NCBI RefSeq assembly: GCF_020567525.1
Contig: NZ_JAJCVI010000004.1
Coordinates: forward strand, 310,001-374,000
Source: Halorubellus salinus
GTDB lineage: Archaea; Halobacteriota; Halobacteria; Halobacteriales; Natrialbaceae
DNA: 64,000 bases
Direction of reading: 5' to 3'
Within the stretch, counting starts at the first letter, position 1. Each line of letters opens with the position of its first letter. This document shows, piece after piece, positions 41,906 through 50,469 of this stretch. The position numbers and the translations under genes are program-made. The notes beneath the pieces were generated by a model. The model was not told where the DNA came from, ran no database searches, and worked only from the letters and a program-made list of their open reading frames with translations.

Positions 41906-42943
41906 ATGGACGCTGCTGTCTTCCACGGCGAGCGAGACGTCCGCATCGAGGAGGTCCCGGACCCGGAACTGGAAGCGCCCGGTGACGCGATCGTCCGAAT
42001 CACGCACACCGCGGTCTGCGGGTCTGATCTCTGGTTCTACCGCGGGGAGCACGACTACCCGACGCCGGGTCGCGTCGGGCACGAACCGATGGGCGTGGTG
42101 GAGGCGGTCGGCGAGGACGTGACGAGCGTCCGGCCCGGGGACCGCGTGCTCGCGCCGTTCGCGATCAGTTGCGGGGAGTGCGAGTTCTGTCGGAAGGGCC
42201 TCTACACGTCCTGCGTCGAGGAGGCGGGCTGGGCGGGCGAGCACGACGGCGCACAGGGCGAGATGGTGCGCTGTCCGTTCGCGGACGGGACGCTCGTGCG
42301 CGTCCCCGACCGGTACGCGGACGACGACGACGTCCTCGAGTCGCTGCTCCCGCTCACGGACGTCATGTGCACTGGCCATCACGCGGCGGTGAGCGCGGGC
42401 GTGGATGCGGGGGCGACCGCGGTCGTGGTCGGTGACGGCGCGGTCGGTCTCTGTGGCGTCCTCGCAGCGCAGCGCCTCGGGGCGGAACGCATCGTCGCCG
42501 TCGGCCACCACGAGGACCGCCTCGCGGTCGCCGAGTCCTTCGGCGCGACGGAGACCGTGAGTGCACGCGGCGAGGAAGCGATCGACGCGGTGCTCGACAT
42601 CACGAACGGCGGCGCGAACCACGTCCTCGAGTGCGTTGGCGCGGAGTCCTCGTGGGACACGGCACTGGACGTCGCCCGCCCCGGCGGTACCGTCGGGTAC
42701 GTCGGCGTACCAGCCGGGGTCGAGGACGCCGAGTTCCTCGGAACGGCGTTCTCGAACAACGTCGGCCTCGAGGGCGGCGTCGCGCCGGTCCGCGCGTACG
42801 TCGAGGACCTCATGGCGGACGTCCTCCAGGGGACGCTCGACCCGTCGCCGGTGTTCACGAAGACCGTCGACCTCGACGGCGTCCCCGAGGGCTATCGCGC
42901 GATGGACGAACGCGACGCCATCAAGGTCCTCGTGGAGGTCTGA
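41906..42943 (+). CDS. Zinc-dependent alcohol dehydrogenase (MDR family)
   Basis: This 345-residue medium-chain dehydrogenase has catalytic zinc ligands Cys38, His59 and Glu60 (CGSD and GHEPMG), the structural zinc set Cys89, Cys92, Cys95 and Cys103, and a Rossmann motif AVVVGDGAVGLCGVLAAQ. Substrate range (alcohol, polyol or aldehyde) is not clear from sequence. ATG 41906 lies 25 bp after the nrdJ terminator, so it has its own promoter or reads through from nrdJ. Confidence 0.9.
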   Translation: MDAAVFHGERDVRIEEVPDPELEAPGDAIVRITHTAVCGSDLWFYRGEHDYPTPGRVGHEPMGVVEAVGEDVTSVRPGDRVLAPFAISCGECEFCRKGLYTSCVEEAGWAGEHDGAQGEMVRCPFADGTLVRVPDRYADDDDVLESLLPLTDVMCTGHHAAVSAGVDAGATAVVVGDGAVGLCGVLAAQRLGAERIVAVGHHEDRLAVAESFGATETVSARGEEAIDAVLDITNGGANHVLECVGAESSWDTALDVARPGGTVGYVGVPAGVEDAEFLGTAFSNNVGLEGGVAPVRAYVEDLMADVLQGTLDPSPVFTKTVDLDGVPEGYRAMDERDAIKVLVEV

Positions 42944-42979
42944 CCGCAAGTACCGCGTCGCTGGCCGACCGCGGAACCG

Positions 42980-44011
42980 TCACGCGTGATCGGCGGTCCC
43001 GAGCCCGAGGTCCTCGCTGAGGTTCGCGTACAGCGTCTCGAAGCTGGTCTCGTCGGCGGCTGCGGCGGCGGCGATGGCGCGCGGTTCGAGCGTCGCCTGC
43101 CGGGTCGCGCCCTCGACGACGAGGGTCTCGGCGAGTTCCCCGCGGTACTCGGCGGTGTGGTGCGTGCGGACGACGGCCGCGAAGTAGCCCGCGATGGCGT
43201 CGGTGCGACCACGGACGGAGAGGTCGAGGTCGTCGACGTCGGGGTCGAAGGGCACGTCGTCGGGTTCGCGGTCGCTGCGCGCGACGTCGTCGAGCGCACC
43301 GAGCGAATCGGGCGTGAAGTCGAGCGCGTCGTGGTCGGCGGCGAACTCCGCGGCGAGCCGGTCGAACGCCGCGACGACGTCCGCTGGCGCGGGTTCCTCG
43401 CGCGGATCCGCTTCGTCCTCGAAGGGGTCCTCGTCGGCGAGCTCGGGCGTGTCGACGTCGAGTTCGCTCGCGAAGACGTCGTGGACGACCGCGAACGACG
43501 ACTCGCCCTCGACGACGTCACCGAGGACGCTCGGGACGGTGAGGACGAGCGGCTGCCCGCGGTGCGTCGCGGGGAGGGTGACGACCCAGCCGGCGCTGTC
43601 GTCGAACGTCCACTCGCCGTCGTACGCGCGAACGAACGTCTCCCCGAGGTACGCGCCCATCCGGCGCACCGACTCGTTCAGCGCCTCGACGTCCCCGGCC
43701 TCGGTCGTTGCGCCCACGTCGTCGGTCGCGCCGACCGGTTCGGCCCCGCCCGCTGGTTCGGGGCCAGGTTCGGTCGCGGCGGCCGGTTCGGTCGCGGCGG
43801 CGAGCGCCGCGGCGACCTCGTCGGCGATGTCGTCGAGCGCGTGCAGCGACTCCGGCGTGTAGTCCAGGTCAACGTCGGGGTGGGCGTCGACGAACGCGGC
43901 AGCGAGGTCCCGCGGTCGACTCGCGTCCTCGGTCGCGTCCGAACTCGCGCCAGCACCGTCGGCGTCCGCGCCACGACCGAACAGTCGCTTCAGGGACGAC
44001 AGTGGATTCAT
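42980..44011 (-). CDS. Acidic protein of unknown function with an internal duplication
   Basis: 343 residues from ATG 44009-44011 (MNPLSSLKRLFGRG). The sequence contains two related halves: LDYTPESLHALDDIADE (about 50-66) and LDFTPDSLGALDDVARS (about 240-256), each followed by a Gly-Tyr-containing helix (MGAYLGETFVRAYDGEW; AGYFAAVVRTHH). The linker between them is Ala/Glu/Pro-rich. This suggests two copies of one small domain. No known family or catalytic residues were recognised. The longer upstream frame is mostly antisense to the next gene. Confidence 0.7.
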   Translation of the reverse strand: MNPLSSLKRLFGRGADADGAGASSDATEDASRPRDLAAAFVDAHPDVDLDYTPESLHALDDIADEVAAALAAATEPAAATEPGPEPAGGAEPVGATDDVGATTEAGDVEALNESVRRMGAYLGETFVRAYDGEWTFDDSAGWVVTLPATHRGQPLVLTVPSVLGDVVEGESSFAVVHDVFASELDVDTPELADEDPFEDEADPREEPAPADVVAAFDRLAAEFAADHDALDFTPDSLGALDDVARSDREPDDVPFDPDVDDLDLSVRGRTDAIAGYFAAVVRTHHTAEYRGELAETLVVEGATRQATLEPRAIAAAAAADETSFETLYANLSEDLGLGTADHA

Positions 44012-44194
44012 GCACGAGCGTTGGTCGTGAGCGCGGAAATGCGTGTCGTGGACGCCGACGCCACGGGACGACGCCGACGCGACGACGATGGCACGACGTG
44101 TCAATCGGACGACGCCGACGCAACGACGGCGCGAGCACGCCACCCGAGCGTGGTCGGGCAAAGGTTCACGACCGCGGCGCACCGACGCGTTCCC

Positions 44195-44590
44195 GTGATA
44201 GACTCCCGGACGGACCGCCTCCTCGTCGCCGCCCTCGCCGGCGTCGCCCTCGGCGCACTCCCGCCGTGGCTCCTCCGGAACCCGTTCTACGACGGCATCT
44301 CCCCGGCCGTCTACTACCCCGGGCAGGGAACCGGCCTGGAGACGTGGGGGCTCGCGACGCTCCCGCTCGCCGTCCTCGCGATCGGCGTCCTCGTCGCTCG
44401 CGACGGCCGCGTCGCCACGACCTCCGCCACACTCGTCGGCGCCGCCGCGACCGTCGTCGCGCTCGACACCGCCTCCGAGGGCGTCGTCGCCCCCTGGCTC
44501 CTCCCCGGCCCCGGCGTCGCCATCACCGCCGCCAGCGGCCTCGCCGCCCTCGCACTCGTCGCCCGCGACCGCGCGAACCACCGTGATTAA
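44195..44590 (+). CDS. Small membrane protein of unknown function
   Basis: 131 residues from GTG 44195 (MIDSRTDRLLVAALAG). It has about four hydrophobic helices with Gly/Ala-rich sequence and the motif NPFYDGISPAVYYPGQG between the first two. It is followed closely by a zinc-finger microprotein on the same strand. No family was recognised. Confidence 0.65.
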   Translation: MIDSRTDRLLVAALAGVALGALPPWLLRNPFYDGISPAVYYPGQGTGLETWGLATLPLAVLAIGVLVARDGRVATTSATLVGAAATVVALDTASEGVVAPWLLPGPGVAITAASGLAALALVARDRANHRD

Positions 44591-44616
44591 GCCGCCAGAA
44601 CCGGAACGTTCACGCG

Positions 44617-44766
44617 ATGACCGACGACGCCGACGCGACCGCCGGCGGCGGCCGCCCGTGCCCGATGTGCGACACCGTCCTCTACCGACGGCACTGCAAG
44701 TACGTCTGCCCGAACCACGGCGTCGTCATGGACTGCTCCGACACCTTCCACCTCCAACGCGAGTAA
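44617..44766 (+). CDS. Zinc-finger microprotein (49 residues)
   Basis: This small acidic protein contains CPMC, then HCKYVCPNHG and a final DCSDTF, giving Cys/His pairs that could hold one zinc ion. It resembles haloarchaeal zinc-finger microproteins of the HVO_2523 type, a match made from memory. ATG 44617 follows the previous gene by 26 bp. Function unknown, probably protein or nucleic-acid binding. Confidence 0.75.
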   Translation: MTDDADATAGGGRPCPMCDTVLYRRHCKYVCPNHGVVMDCSDTFHLQRE

Positions 44767-44832
44767 CCACAAGACGAGCGCGACCGCCACGGAAACGCCG
44801 CCCTGGGGGTCGGCGTATGCCCGCCGAATCAG

Positions 44833-45495
44833 TCAGTCCCCTCCGATACCCACCCGTCGATAGAGCGGGCCGGCGAGGAGGATGGCGGCCGCGATACCGA
44901 GTCCGACGACCAGTCGCGGGTCGACCGCGCCGACGCCATCGGCCGAGAGCGTCGACAGCGAACTGCCGACGAGGATGGCCGCAATCGTCCACGGGAGTTC
45001 GCCGACGACGGTCGCCGCGCAGAACGCCGGCAGCGAGACGCCGGTCATCGCGGCGGTCGCGGTGACGGCGTCCGCCGGGAGTGGCGCGAGCCGAGCGGCG
45101 GTGACGCCGCGGAAGTCACCGGTCGCGTCGAAGTACTCGCCGGCGGCGGCGAGGAACCGCTCGCCGGGCGCGAGCCACGACAGCGGGTTGTCCTCGCCGT
45201 CGCCGAAGTACCGCCCCGCTGCGAACACCGGCATCGACGTCAGGACCGCGCCCGCCAGCGCGACCGGAATCCCCACGGCGACCCCGTACCCGTACCCGAC
45301 GACGACCGCGACGAGCGTCGTCGGCCACGCGACCAGCGGCCGTAGCAGATAGCACGCGACGAGCGCGACCCCGAAGACGACCGGGTCGTCCGCGAGCGCG
45401 GCAAGCGTCGCGAACGTCGCGGTCGGCGACACCGCGAGCGACGCCACGACGACCGTGGCGACGAGCACGACCCCGACCGCGGCGCGACGATGCAT
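44833..45495 (-). CDS. VTT-domain (TVP38/TMEM64, DedA-like) membrane protein
   Basis: The 220-residue protein has five to six helices. The central part (RPLVAWPTTLVAVVVGYGYG, then AAGRYFG) and the later LAPLPADAVTATAAMTGV correspond to the VTT/SNARE-associated domain with its re-entrant loop and Gly-x-x-x-Pro motifs. Such proteins are thought to act in lipid scrambling or membrane homeostasis. ATG 45493-45495 was chosen; a second ATG two codons upstream is equally possible. Confidence 0.8.
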   Translation of the reverse strand: MHRRAAVGVVLVATVVVASLAVSPTATFATLAALADDPVVFGVALVACYLLRPLVAWPTTLVAVVVGYGYGVAVGIPVALAGAVLTSMPVFAAGRYFGDGEDNPLSWLAPGERFLAAAGEYFDATGDFRGVTAARLAPLPADAVTATAAMTGVSLPAFCAATVVGELPWTIAAILVGSSLSTLSADGVGAVDPRLVVGLGIAAAILLAGPLYRRVGIGGD

Positions 45496-45630
45496 CACCA
45501 CCGACTATCCCCCGGGTGCATGAACGTCTTTCCCCTCGCTCGCGACCACCGGCCCCGGTGAGCGAGCGCGGTCGCGAGACGGCGACGGTCCGCGCAACGT
45601 TTTTGCGTCGCGGCCGAGGACTGGAACGCG

Positions 45631-46035
45631 ATGACGACCGAGGATGGCGAGCGCGCGAGCGGGACCGGTGGGGTCGACGGCGACCCCGTCGAGGTCGGCG
45701 TCGAACTGCTCGCGAAGGCCGAGGACGCCGAACTGTCGCTCGCCGAGGCGATGGATCGCGTCGAAGCGGTCAGTACCGCGCCGACGGTCGTCCGCGAGAT
45801 ACTCGACACCGCCGAGATGCGCGGCGTCATCGAACGCGAGGACGGCGTCGTTGCGGTCGCGGGCGGCGGCGGGTACGTCTCGCAGACGACGGACGTCGTC
45901 CGCCGCGACGGTGACTACGACTGTCGGCGCTGCGGGACCGGCCTCGCCACTGGGCACTTCGTGCAACTCGACGCAGGGGAACTCGGGCCGTTCGGCTCCG
46001 AGTGCGTCAGGAAGGTCACGGGCCGCGACGACTGA
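45631..46035 (+). CDS. DUF5830-like protein
   Basis: The 134-residue protein has a helical N-terminal half (VELLAKAEDAELSLAEAM, TVVREILDTAEMRGVIERE) like a winged-helix motif, and a C-terminal zinc-ribbon-like half (YDCRRCGTGLATGHFVQ, GPFGSECVRKVTGRDD). It matches my memory of haloarchaeal DUF5830 proteins; not verified. A small DNA-binding regulator is possible. Confidence 0.75.
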   Translation: MTTEDGERASGTGGVDGDPVEVGVELLAKAEDAELSLAEAMDRVEAVSTAPTVVREILDTAEMRGVIEREDGVVAVAGGGGYVSQTTDVVRRDGDYDCRRCGTGLATGHFVQLDAGELGPFGSECVRKVTGRDD

Positions 46036-46077
46036 CCGCGGACGCCAACGGCGGCCGCCGAGAGTGGCCGGCTCGCG

Positions 46078-47451
46078 CTACGAGCGCTCGCGGAGCTCCT
46101 CGATGAGCTGCTGGATGAGCGCCTGCTGTTGCTCGAGGAGGTCGTTCTGCGCGTCGACGCGGGATTCGAGGTCGTCGATGCGGTCCGCGAGGTCCGCGGC
46201 CGTCACGCCCGATTCGGTCGCGGGCTCGAACCCGGCAGCCGCGAACCCGCCCTCGCCGTCCTCGCTCCCGTCGCCGCCGGCAGCGTCCTCTTCGGTCTCG
46301 TCGGTCGCGCCCTCCGGTGACAGGAGGCTCGACGACTCCTCGACGCCGCCCGCGGTCGCGTCTCCAGTCACGTCGGCGGAATCGGGTGCGGGTTCCGCAC
46401 GCCGGCTGTCGGCGGGCTCGCTGTCGGCGGAATCGGTCGCGGGTTCCGAACGCCGGGTGTCGGCGGGCTCGCTGTCGGCGGAGTCGGTCGCGGGTTCCGC
46501 ACGCCGGCTGTCGGCGGCGCCGTCGGCTGGTTCCGCGCGACGCCGCCCGGCGTCCGCGTCGGCGCTCGCGTCCGCCCCGCTGTCCTCGCCAGCCGAGACC
46601 GGCCGGCGCGGGTCCTCGGCCGCAACCGCGGGCTCGCTCGCACGCGCGTCGGCGTCCAACGACTCGGCCTTCTCGTCGTCGAGGAACGGGTCGCCGCTCG
46701 TGTCCGCCGGCCGCGACCCCGACCCCGACCCGAGCGGGTCGACGCCCTCGCCGAAGTCGACGCCACCACCAGCGGACGCCGACTCGCCAGCGGCATCCGG
46801 CGTCTCCTCCTCGGGGTCGACGAGCGCGTTCAGTTCCGCGAGCGACCCCACGTCGTAGTACGCGAACAACGCTTGCGTGAGGCGTTCGCGGACCACCGCG
46901 ATGTGCTCGTTCGGCGTCTTGATGCGCTGGGGACGCCCGTCGACCGCGATGACGATCTGCGTCGCGACGCTCCCCTCCTCGAAGTCGAGCGCGGTGACGT
47001 CGTCGAAGTGGTACTGCTCGTGGTCGTCGTCCCAGACCGCGCTCCCGACGTGCTTCAGGAGGCGGTCGCTCGTCACGATGAGCGTCAGTTCGCTGAACCG
47101 GAACGTCTGCACGACCGTCTCCCCGGGGTCCGTGACGCCCGACCCGTTCAGCACGCCCGCGAGTACGGGATGGAGGACGTCGTCGGCGACACTCGAGGGA
47201 ACGGTGAAGTCGCGTTCACCGTCGATACTGTACGTGAGCGTGATTCGCGTCTTCCGACGACCGTCCTTGACGGTGACGCGCTCTGCGTCGTGCGGGTACG
47301 ACTCGACCGACTCGTCGCTCAGGAGGCTCTCCGAGCGGTAGACGAGCGTCCGCGACGCGGTGACGAAGAGGGCGTCCTCGCCGCCGAGCGACACGCTCGC
47401 AGCGACCTCCTCACCGTCGAGCTCTCCTTGCACGATACCCGGAACGTCCAT
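46078..47451 (-). CDS. DUF7115-like protein with repeat linker and C-terminal coiled coil
   Basis: 457 residues. The N-terminal part (about 1-200; VPGIVQGELDGEE, FVTASRTLVYRSESLLSDESV) is a beta-rich domain resembling haloarchaeal DUF7115 and PH-like folds. A long disordered, acidic linker follows, with nearly three copies of a 17-residue unit (RRAEPATDSADSEPADS). The end is a coiled coil (LADRIDDLESRVDAQNDLLE, LIQQLIEEL). The layout suggests a scaffold that joins a membrane- or protein-binding head to an oligomerising tail. It is read convergent with the DUF5830-like gene. Confidence 0.7.
   Translation of the reverse strand: MDVPGIVQGELDGEEVAASVSLGGEDALFVTASRTLVYRSESLLSDESVESYPHDAERVTVKDGRRKTRITLTYSIDGERDFTVPSSVADDVLHPVLAGVLNGSGVTDPGETVVQTFRFSELTLIVTSDRLLKHVGSAVWDDDHEQYHFDDVTALDFEEGSVATQIVIAVDGRPQRIKTPNEHIAVVRERLTQALFAYYDVGSLAELNALVDPEEETPDAAGESASAGGGVDFGEGVDPLGSGSGSRPADTSGDPFLDDEKAESLDADARASEPAVAAEDPRRPVSAGEDSGADASADADAGRRRAEPADGAADSRRAEPATDSADSEPADTRRSEPATDSADSEPADSRRAEPAPDSADVTGDATAGGVEESSSLLSPEGATDETEEDAAGGDGSEDGEGGFAAAGFEPATESGVTAADLADRIDDLESRVDAQNDLLEQQQALIQQLIEELRERS
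46381..46520. repeat. 51-bp tandem repeat inside the DUF7115-like gene
   Basis: Units begin at 46381, 46432 and 46483; the third is partial. The period is a multiple of three, encoding a 17-residue repeat in the disordered linker. Confidence 0.8.
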
Positions 47452-47588
47452 GCGCCGTCCTTCACGAGAGGGCGGCTTAAATCCGTGGGGACGTCGTGTC
47501 GACCCGGCGACGCGATGGACTGGGACCCCCTCACGTACCGCGGTAACATGAGAAGGTTCAAGTCCCGGAGCGGACTACGAACTGGTGA

Positions 47589-47746
47589 GGCCGGGTGGCT
47601 TAGCTGGACATAGCGCCGCACTCATAGGGTTTCAGAGATTCGGTGCGGTACCACAGCCTTGGAAGGCAACTGCGTGACCTCGGGGCCCGCCGAGCCTCGA
47701 ACCTGAGTCATGCGGAGATCGCGGGTTCGGAGCCCGCCCCGGCCAC
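47589..47746 (+). tRNA. Elongator tRNA-Met (anticodon CAT) with an 84-nt intron
   Basis: Exon 1 (47589-47626) begins GGCCGGG and ends CTCATA with anticodon CAT at 47623-47625. The intron runs 47627-47710, and exon 2 (47711-47746) starts ATGCGG and ends CCCGGCC plus discriminator A. The acceptor stem pairs perfectly, as does the anticodon stem CCGCA/TGCGG. Intron position after base 37 is the normal archaeal place, removed by the splicing endonuclease at a bulge-helix-bulge. Confidence 0.93.
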
Positions 47747-48126
47747 TTCTCACACGGATGAACGAACGATAGTGAGTGACGACACCGTGAGCAGTGGCCG
47801 GGCGATGCGAGGAACCTGCTCGCGGTTCCCACGAGCGACCATCGGGAGCGAGTGGGAAGTCGAAAGACGAGCGAAGCGAGTCTTTCGGTAGTTCCGAGGT
47901 CGCCCCGACCACTTCCTACCCACGGACTGTGAGCGTTAGCGACCAGTCCGGCGATACGAAACGTAGCTGAGAGCGGGCGGAGAACCGGTATCGGTCGTCG
48001 ACGAGCGCGAGCGACCGTCGCGTCGGCGCTACCGGGAAGCACTCCACGGTCGCGCGTCGAGCGAGCGTCCGGTATCGCCGGGACCACCGGGGGGCGGGGA
48101 TACCGAACGATTCGGGGACTGCAGGT
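47747..48126. other. Intergenic region with a degenerate copy of the tRNA-Met 3' end
   Basis: No gene was found. GTTCCGAGGTCGCCCCGACC (47891-47910) and the following ACTTCC resemble the tRNA 3' end and flank at 47726-47752. GAAAGAC (47862-47868) and GTCTTTC (47880-47886) form a hairpin. Further GC-rich dyads occur toward 48060. Confidence 0.55.
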
Positions 48127-49041
48127 TCAGATGCCGTCCGGGTGCGTCAGTTGGCCGTCGGCTTCCGCGACGAGGCTGCGCTGGATGGCGGCGTCGATTA
48201 TGGCCTCGCACTCGTGGTCCGGGATGTCGTACGCGCTTCCCGCGATGGACTCGATCTCGGCGCGAGACACCGGGAGGTCGCGGTTCTTCAGGAGCCGCAC
48301 GACCTTGTTGTACGTTCGCGGGTCGACGTCCGGCGTGTCGGGTTCGCTCGACGACGTCGAGGCGTCGTCGGTCGACGGACCGGGGGTGCTGGCGTTCGAC
48401 GCGCTGGCGTTCGACGCGTTGGCTGCGTTCGAGGTCGACTCGCGGTTCGTCGCGGTCTCTTCGCGGGACTGGTCGTCGAACGCGATACCGTCGGTGTCGT
48501 CGTCCGATTCGGCGTCCTGGATGGGCGTCGTCGGCGTGTCGTTCGCGTCGGCGAACACGCTGCTCGACGCGGTGTCGTCGGCGTCGTCGAACACGGACGT
48601 GGTGTCGTCCACCTCGAACGGCGTCCCGTCGTCCGCGGCCGGTTCGCTGCCGGCGGTGTCGTCCGCGGTCGGTTCGGTGCCGGCGGTGTCGTCCGCGGTC
48701 GCGTCGTCGTCGCCCGTCGTCGACGTGCCGTCGTCGGCGACGTCCGAGAGGATGCTCGGCGGAACGGTGGCGTCGGCGTCCCCGGACGTGGTTCCGTGGA
48801 CCTCGTCCGCGTCGTCGGTCGTGGCGGCGTCATCGGCCGCGGCCTGGCTATCCGTGGACGCGTTCGCTGCCGCGACGACCGGGTCGAGGACGCGCTCGAG
48901 TTTGCGCTCGCAGGTCCCGCAGAGGACGACTGTGGTCTGGTGTGCTGGCGTCGGCGCGAGCGCGTCGGGGACGACGGTCGACTCCCTGAGCGAGACGTCC
49001 ATCGCCGCGCCACAGAAGTAACACGAGGAGAGGTCGGCCAT
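48127..49041 (-). CDS. Zinc-finger-like protein with a long acidic, low-complexity middle
   Basis: About 304 residues from ATG 49039-49041 (MADLSSCYFCGAAMD). The N-terminus has Cys pairs (CYFCG; LCGTCERKLERV) that fit one zinc site. The middle is Asp/Thr/Ala-rich and disordered, with NASNASASNAS-type repeats. The C-terminus (YNKVVRLLKNRDLPVSRAEI and on) is helical, perhaps a winged-helix domain. A transcription-linked role is a guess. Haloarchaea have several such proteins. Confidence 0.65.
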   Translation of the reverse strand: MADLSSCYFCGAAMDVSLRESTVVPDALAPTPAHQTTVVLCGTCERKLERVLDPVVAAANASTDSQAAADDAATTDDADEVHGTTSGDADATVPPSILSDVADDGTSTTGDDDATADDTAGTEPTADDTAGSEPAADDGTPFEVDDTTSVFDDADDTASSSVFADANDTPTTPIQDAESDDDTDGIAFDDQSREETATNRESTSNAANASNASASNASTPGPSTDDASTSSSEPDTPDVDPRTYNKVVRLLKNRDLPVSRAEIESIAGSAYDIPDHECEAIIDAAIQRSLVAEADGQLTHPDGI

Positions 49042-49120
49042 GCCCAAGTTCGACGCTCGCACCCCACCTAAAACTTGCCACGCCACGCCACGAACATGAT
49101 TACTGGCCAATACTCTACGA

Positions 49121-49129
49121 AAAAATAAT
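49121..49129 (+). promoter_or_regulatory. TATA box of the winged-helix gene
   Basis: AAAAATAAT is centred 30 nt before ATG 49155. Confidence 0.5.
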
Positions 49130-49154
49130 GCTCCTGGCGGGCGAGGGTCGTGCC

Positions 49155-49694
49155 ATGAGCGAACACGACGAGCACGGCACCGGCGGGGCCGTGGTCGACC
49201 CGCCGACCGCGGCAGCGCTCGCCGCGGTCCCGTCGAACGACCCGGTGAGTACGACCGAGGTCGCCGACGAACTGGACGTCCCGCGCGCGACCGCTCGGGA
49301 CGCACTCCTCGAACTGACCGCAGCCGACGACCTCGCGCACCGCCAGGTCCGCGGTCGCGTCGGCGTCGTCGACGTCTGGTATCGGCTCCGCGAGACCGAC
49401 GAGGCGACGCTCGACGACCGCGTCGACGACGCACTCGCCGAGCTCGCCGTCCCCGGTGCGAGCGAGCTCATGCAGGACTGGCGTCGCGACGCGGTCCGCG
49501 AAGCGTTCGAGCACCTCCGGGACGCCGAGCGAGCGGACGCCTCGGCGGTCGTGGACGCCGTGTACCCGACCCACGAGGCGGGATACGACAGCGAGGAGGC
49601 GTGGTGGGGGATGGTCGCACCACGACTGTCGCGACTCCCCGGCGTCGAAGCCGGCGGCGACGGCGACCCCTGGCGGTTCGTCGCAGACGTCTGA
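49155..49694 (+). CDS. Winged helix-turn-helix protein, putative regulator
   Basis: The 179-residue acidic protein has an HTH-like segment, VSTTEVADELDVPRATARDALLELTAADDL, around residues 38-66, followed by a wing (HRQVRGRVGVVDVWYRL). The rest is helical with Trp-rich parts (MQDWRRDAV, EEAWWGMVAPRL). The start at ATG 49155 is supported by a TATA box 30 nt upstream. It probably binds DNA as a dimer; its target is unknown. Confidence 0.75.
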   Translation: MSEHDEHGTGGAVVDPPTAAALAAVPSNDPVSTTEVADELDVPRATARDALLELTAADDLAHRQVRGRVGVVDVWYRLRETDEATLDDRVDDALAELAVPGASELMQDWRRDAVREAFEHLRDAERADASAVVDAVYPTHEAGYDSEEAWWGMVAPRLSRLPGVEAGGDGDPWRFVADV

Positions 49695-49731
49695 GAACGG
49701 ACAGCGACAGGCTCCGGGAGCGAAGGCCCTA

Positions 49732-49799
49732 CCGACCAGTCGAGCGAAGCGCACGGACCAGCCGAGCGAGCGCGTGCGGACCAGCCGAGCGAGCGCGTC
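49732..49799. repeat. Three degenerate copies of a 22-23-bp repeat between convergent genes
   Basis: Units of the form CGGACCAGCCGAGCGAGCGC start at about 49732, 49754 and 49777. The last two are near identical; the last ends at the stop of phoU. Confidence 0.7.
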
Positions 49800-50469
49800 A
49801 GTAGATGAGTTCGTCGTCGTTCTCGACCATGTAGAGCGTGCGCGCCGCGATGTTCACGGCGTGGTCGCCGACGCGCTCCAGGTCGCGGATCGTCAGGAGG
49901 AGGCGGGAGACGTCCGCCATGAGCGTCTCGACGTTCGCGCCGTCCTCGAGTTCCGTCTCGATGAGGTCCCGGACCACCATCTCGCTCGCGTCCTGGCAGA
50001 GCTCGTCGAGGTCGTCGTCGCTCGCGGCGATCTCGCGGCACGCCGCGGTGTCCTCGGTCTCGTACGCCGCCATGGCGTCCCGCACCATCTCCGCGGTGAC
50101 GTCGCCGATGGCCTGCACGTCGACCTCCGGGAACACGTCGCGGTCCGCCTCGAGCGTGTACTCCGCGAGGTTCACCGCGAGGTCGCCGACGCGCTCCAGG
50201 TCGGTGATGATCTTGAACGACGCGGCGATGAACCGGAGGTCGCTCGCGACCGGTTGCTGGAGCGCGATGAGGTCGATGCACTCCTGTTCGAGTTCGAGGT
50301 ACGTGTCGTTGACCTCGCCGTCGCCCTCGATGACGGCGCGAGCGCGCTCGTCGTCCTTCGATTCCAGGGCGACGAACGCGTCCTGGAGGCGGTCGAGGAC
50401 GAGTTCGCTCATGTAGAGGATGTCCTCGCGCAGTTCCTCCAGTTGGTCCTGGTAGGTCTGTCGTGGCAT
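49798..50469 (-). CDS. phoU: Phosphate uptake regulator PhoU
   Basis: The 223-residue protein consists of two PhoU helical bundles: FKIITDLERVGDLAVNLAEY (about 90-110) and LLLTIRDLERVGDHAVNIAAR (about 190-210) are the paired metal-binding repeats. PhoU restrains phosphate transport and signalling at the membrane in response to phosphate. It starts at ATG 50467-50469. Divergent from the AbrB-PhoU gene about 280 bp away. No pst transporter genes are in the window. Confidence 0.95.
   Translation of the reverse strand: MPRQTYQDQLEELREDILYMSELVLDRLQDAFVALESKDDERARAVIEGDGEVNDTYLELEQECIDLIALQQPVASDLRFIAASFKIITDLERVGDLAVNLAEYTLEADRDVFPEVDVQAIGDVTAEMVRDAMAAYETEDTAACREIAASDDDLDELCQDASEMVVRDLIETELEDGANVETLMADVSRLLLTIRDLERVGDHAVNIAARTLYMVENDDELIY

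Noticed and set aside
38591-42949. Very long open frame antisense to nrdJ and the dehydrogenase (over 1400 codons)
   Set aside because: It mirrors the codon bias of two confident genes and is rich in Arg, Val and Asp patterns with no domains.
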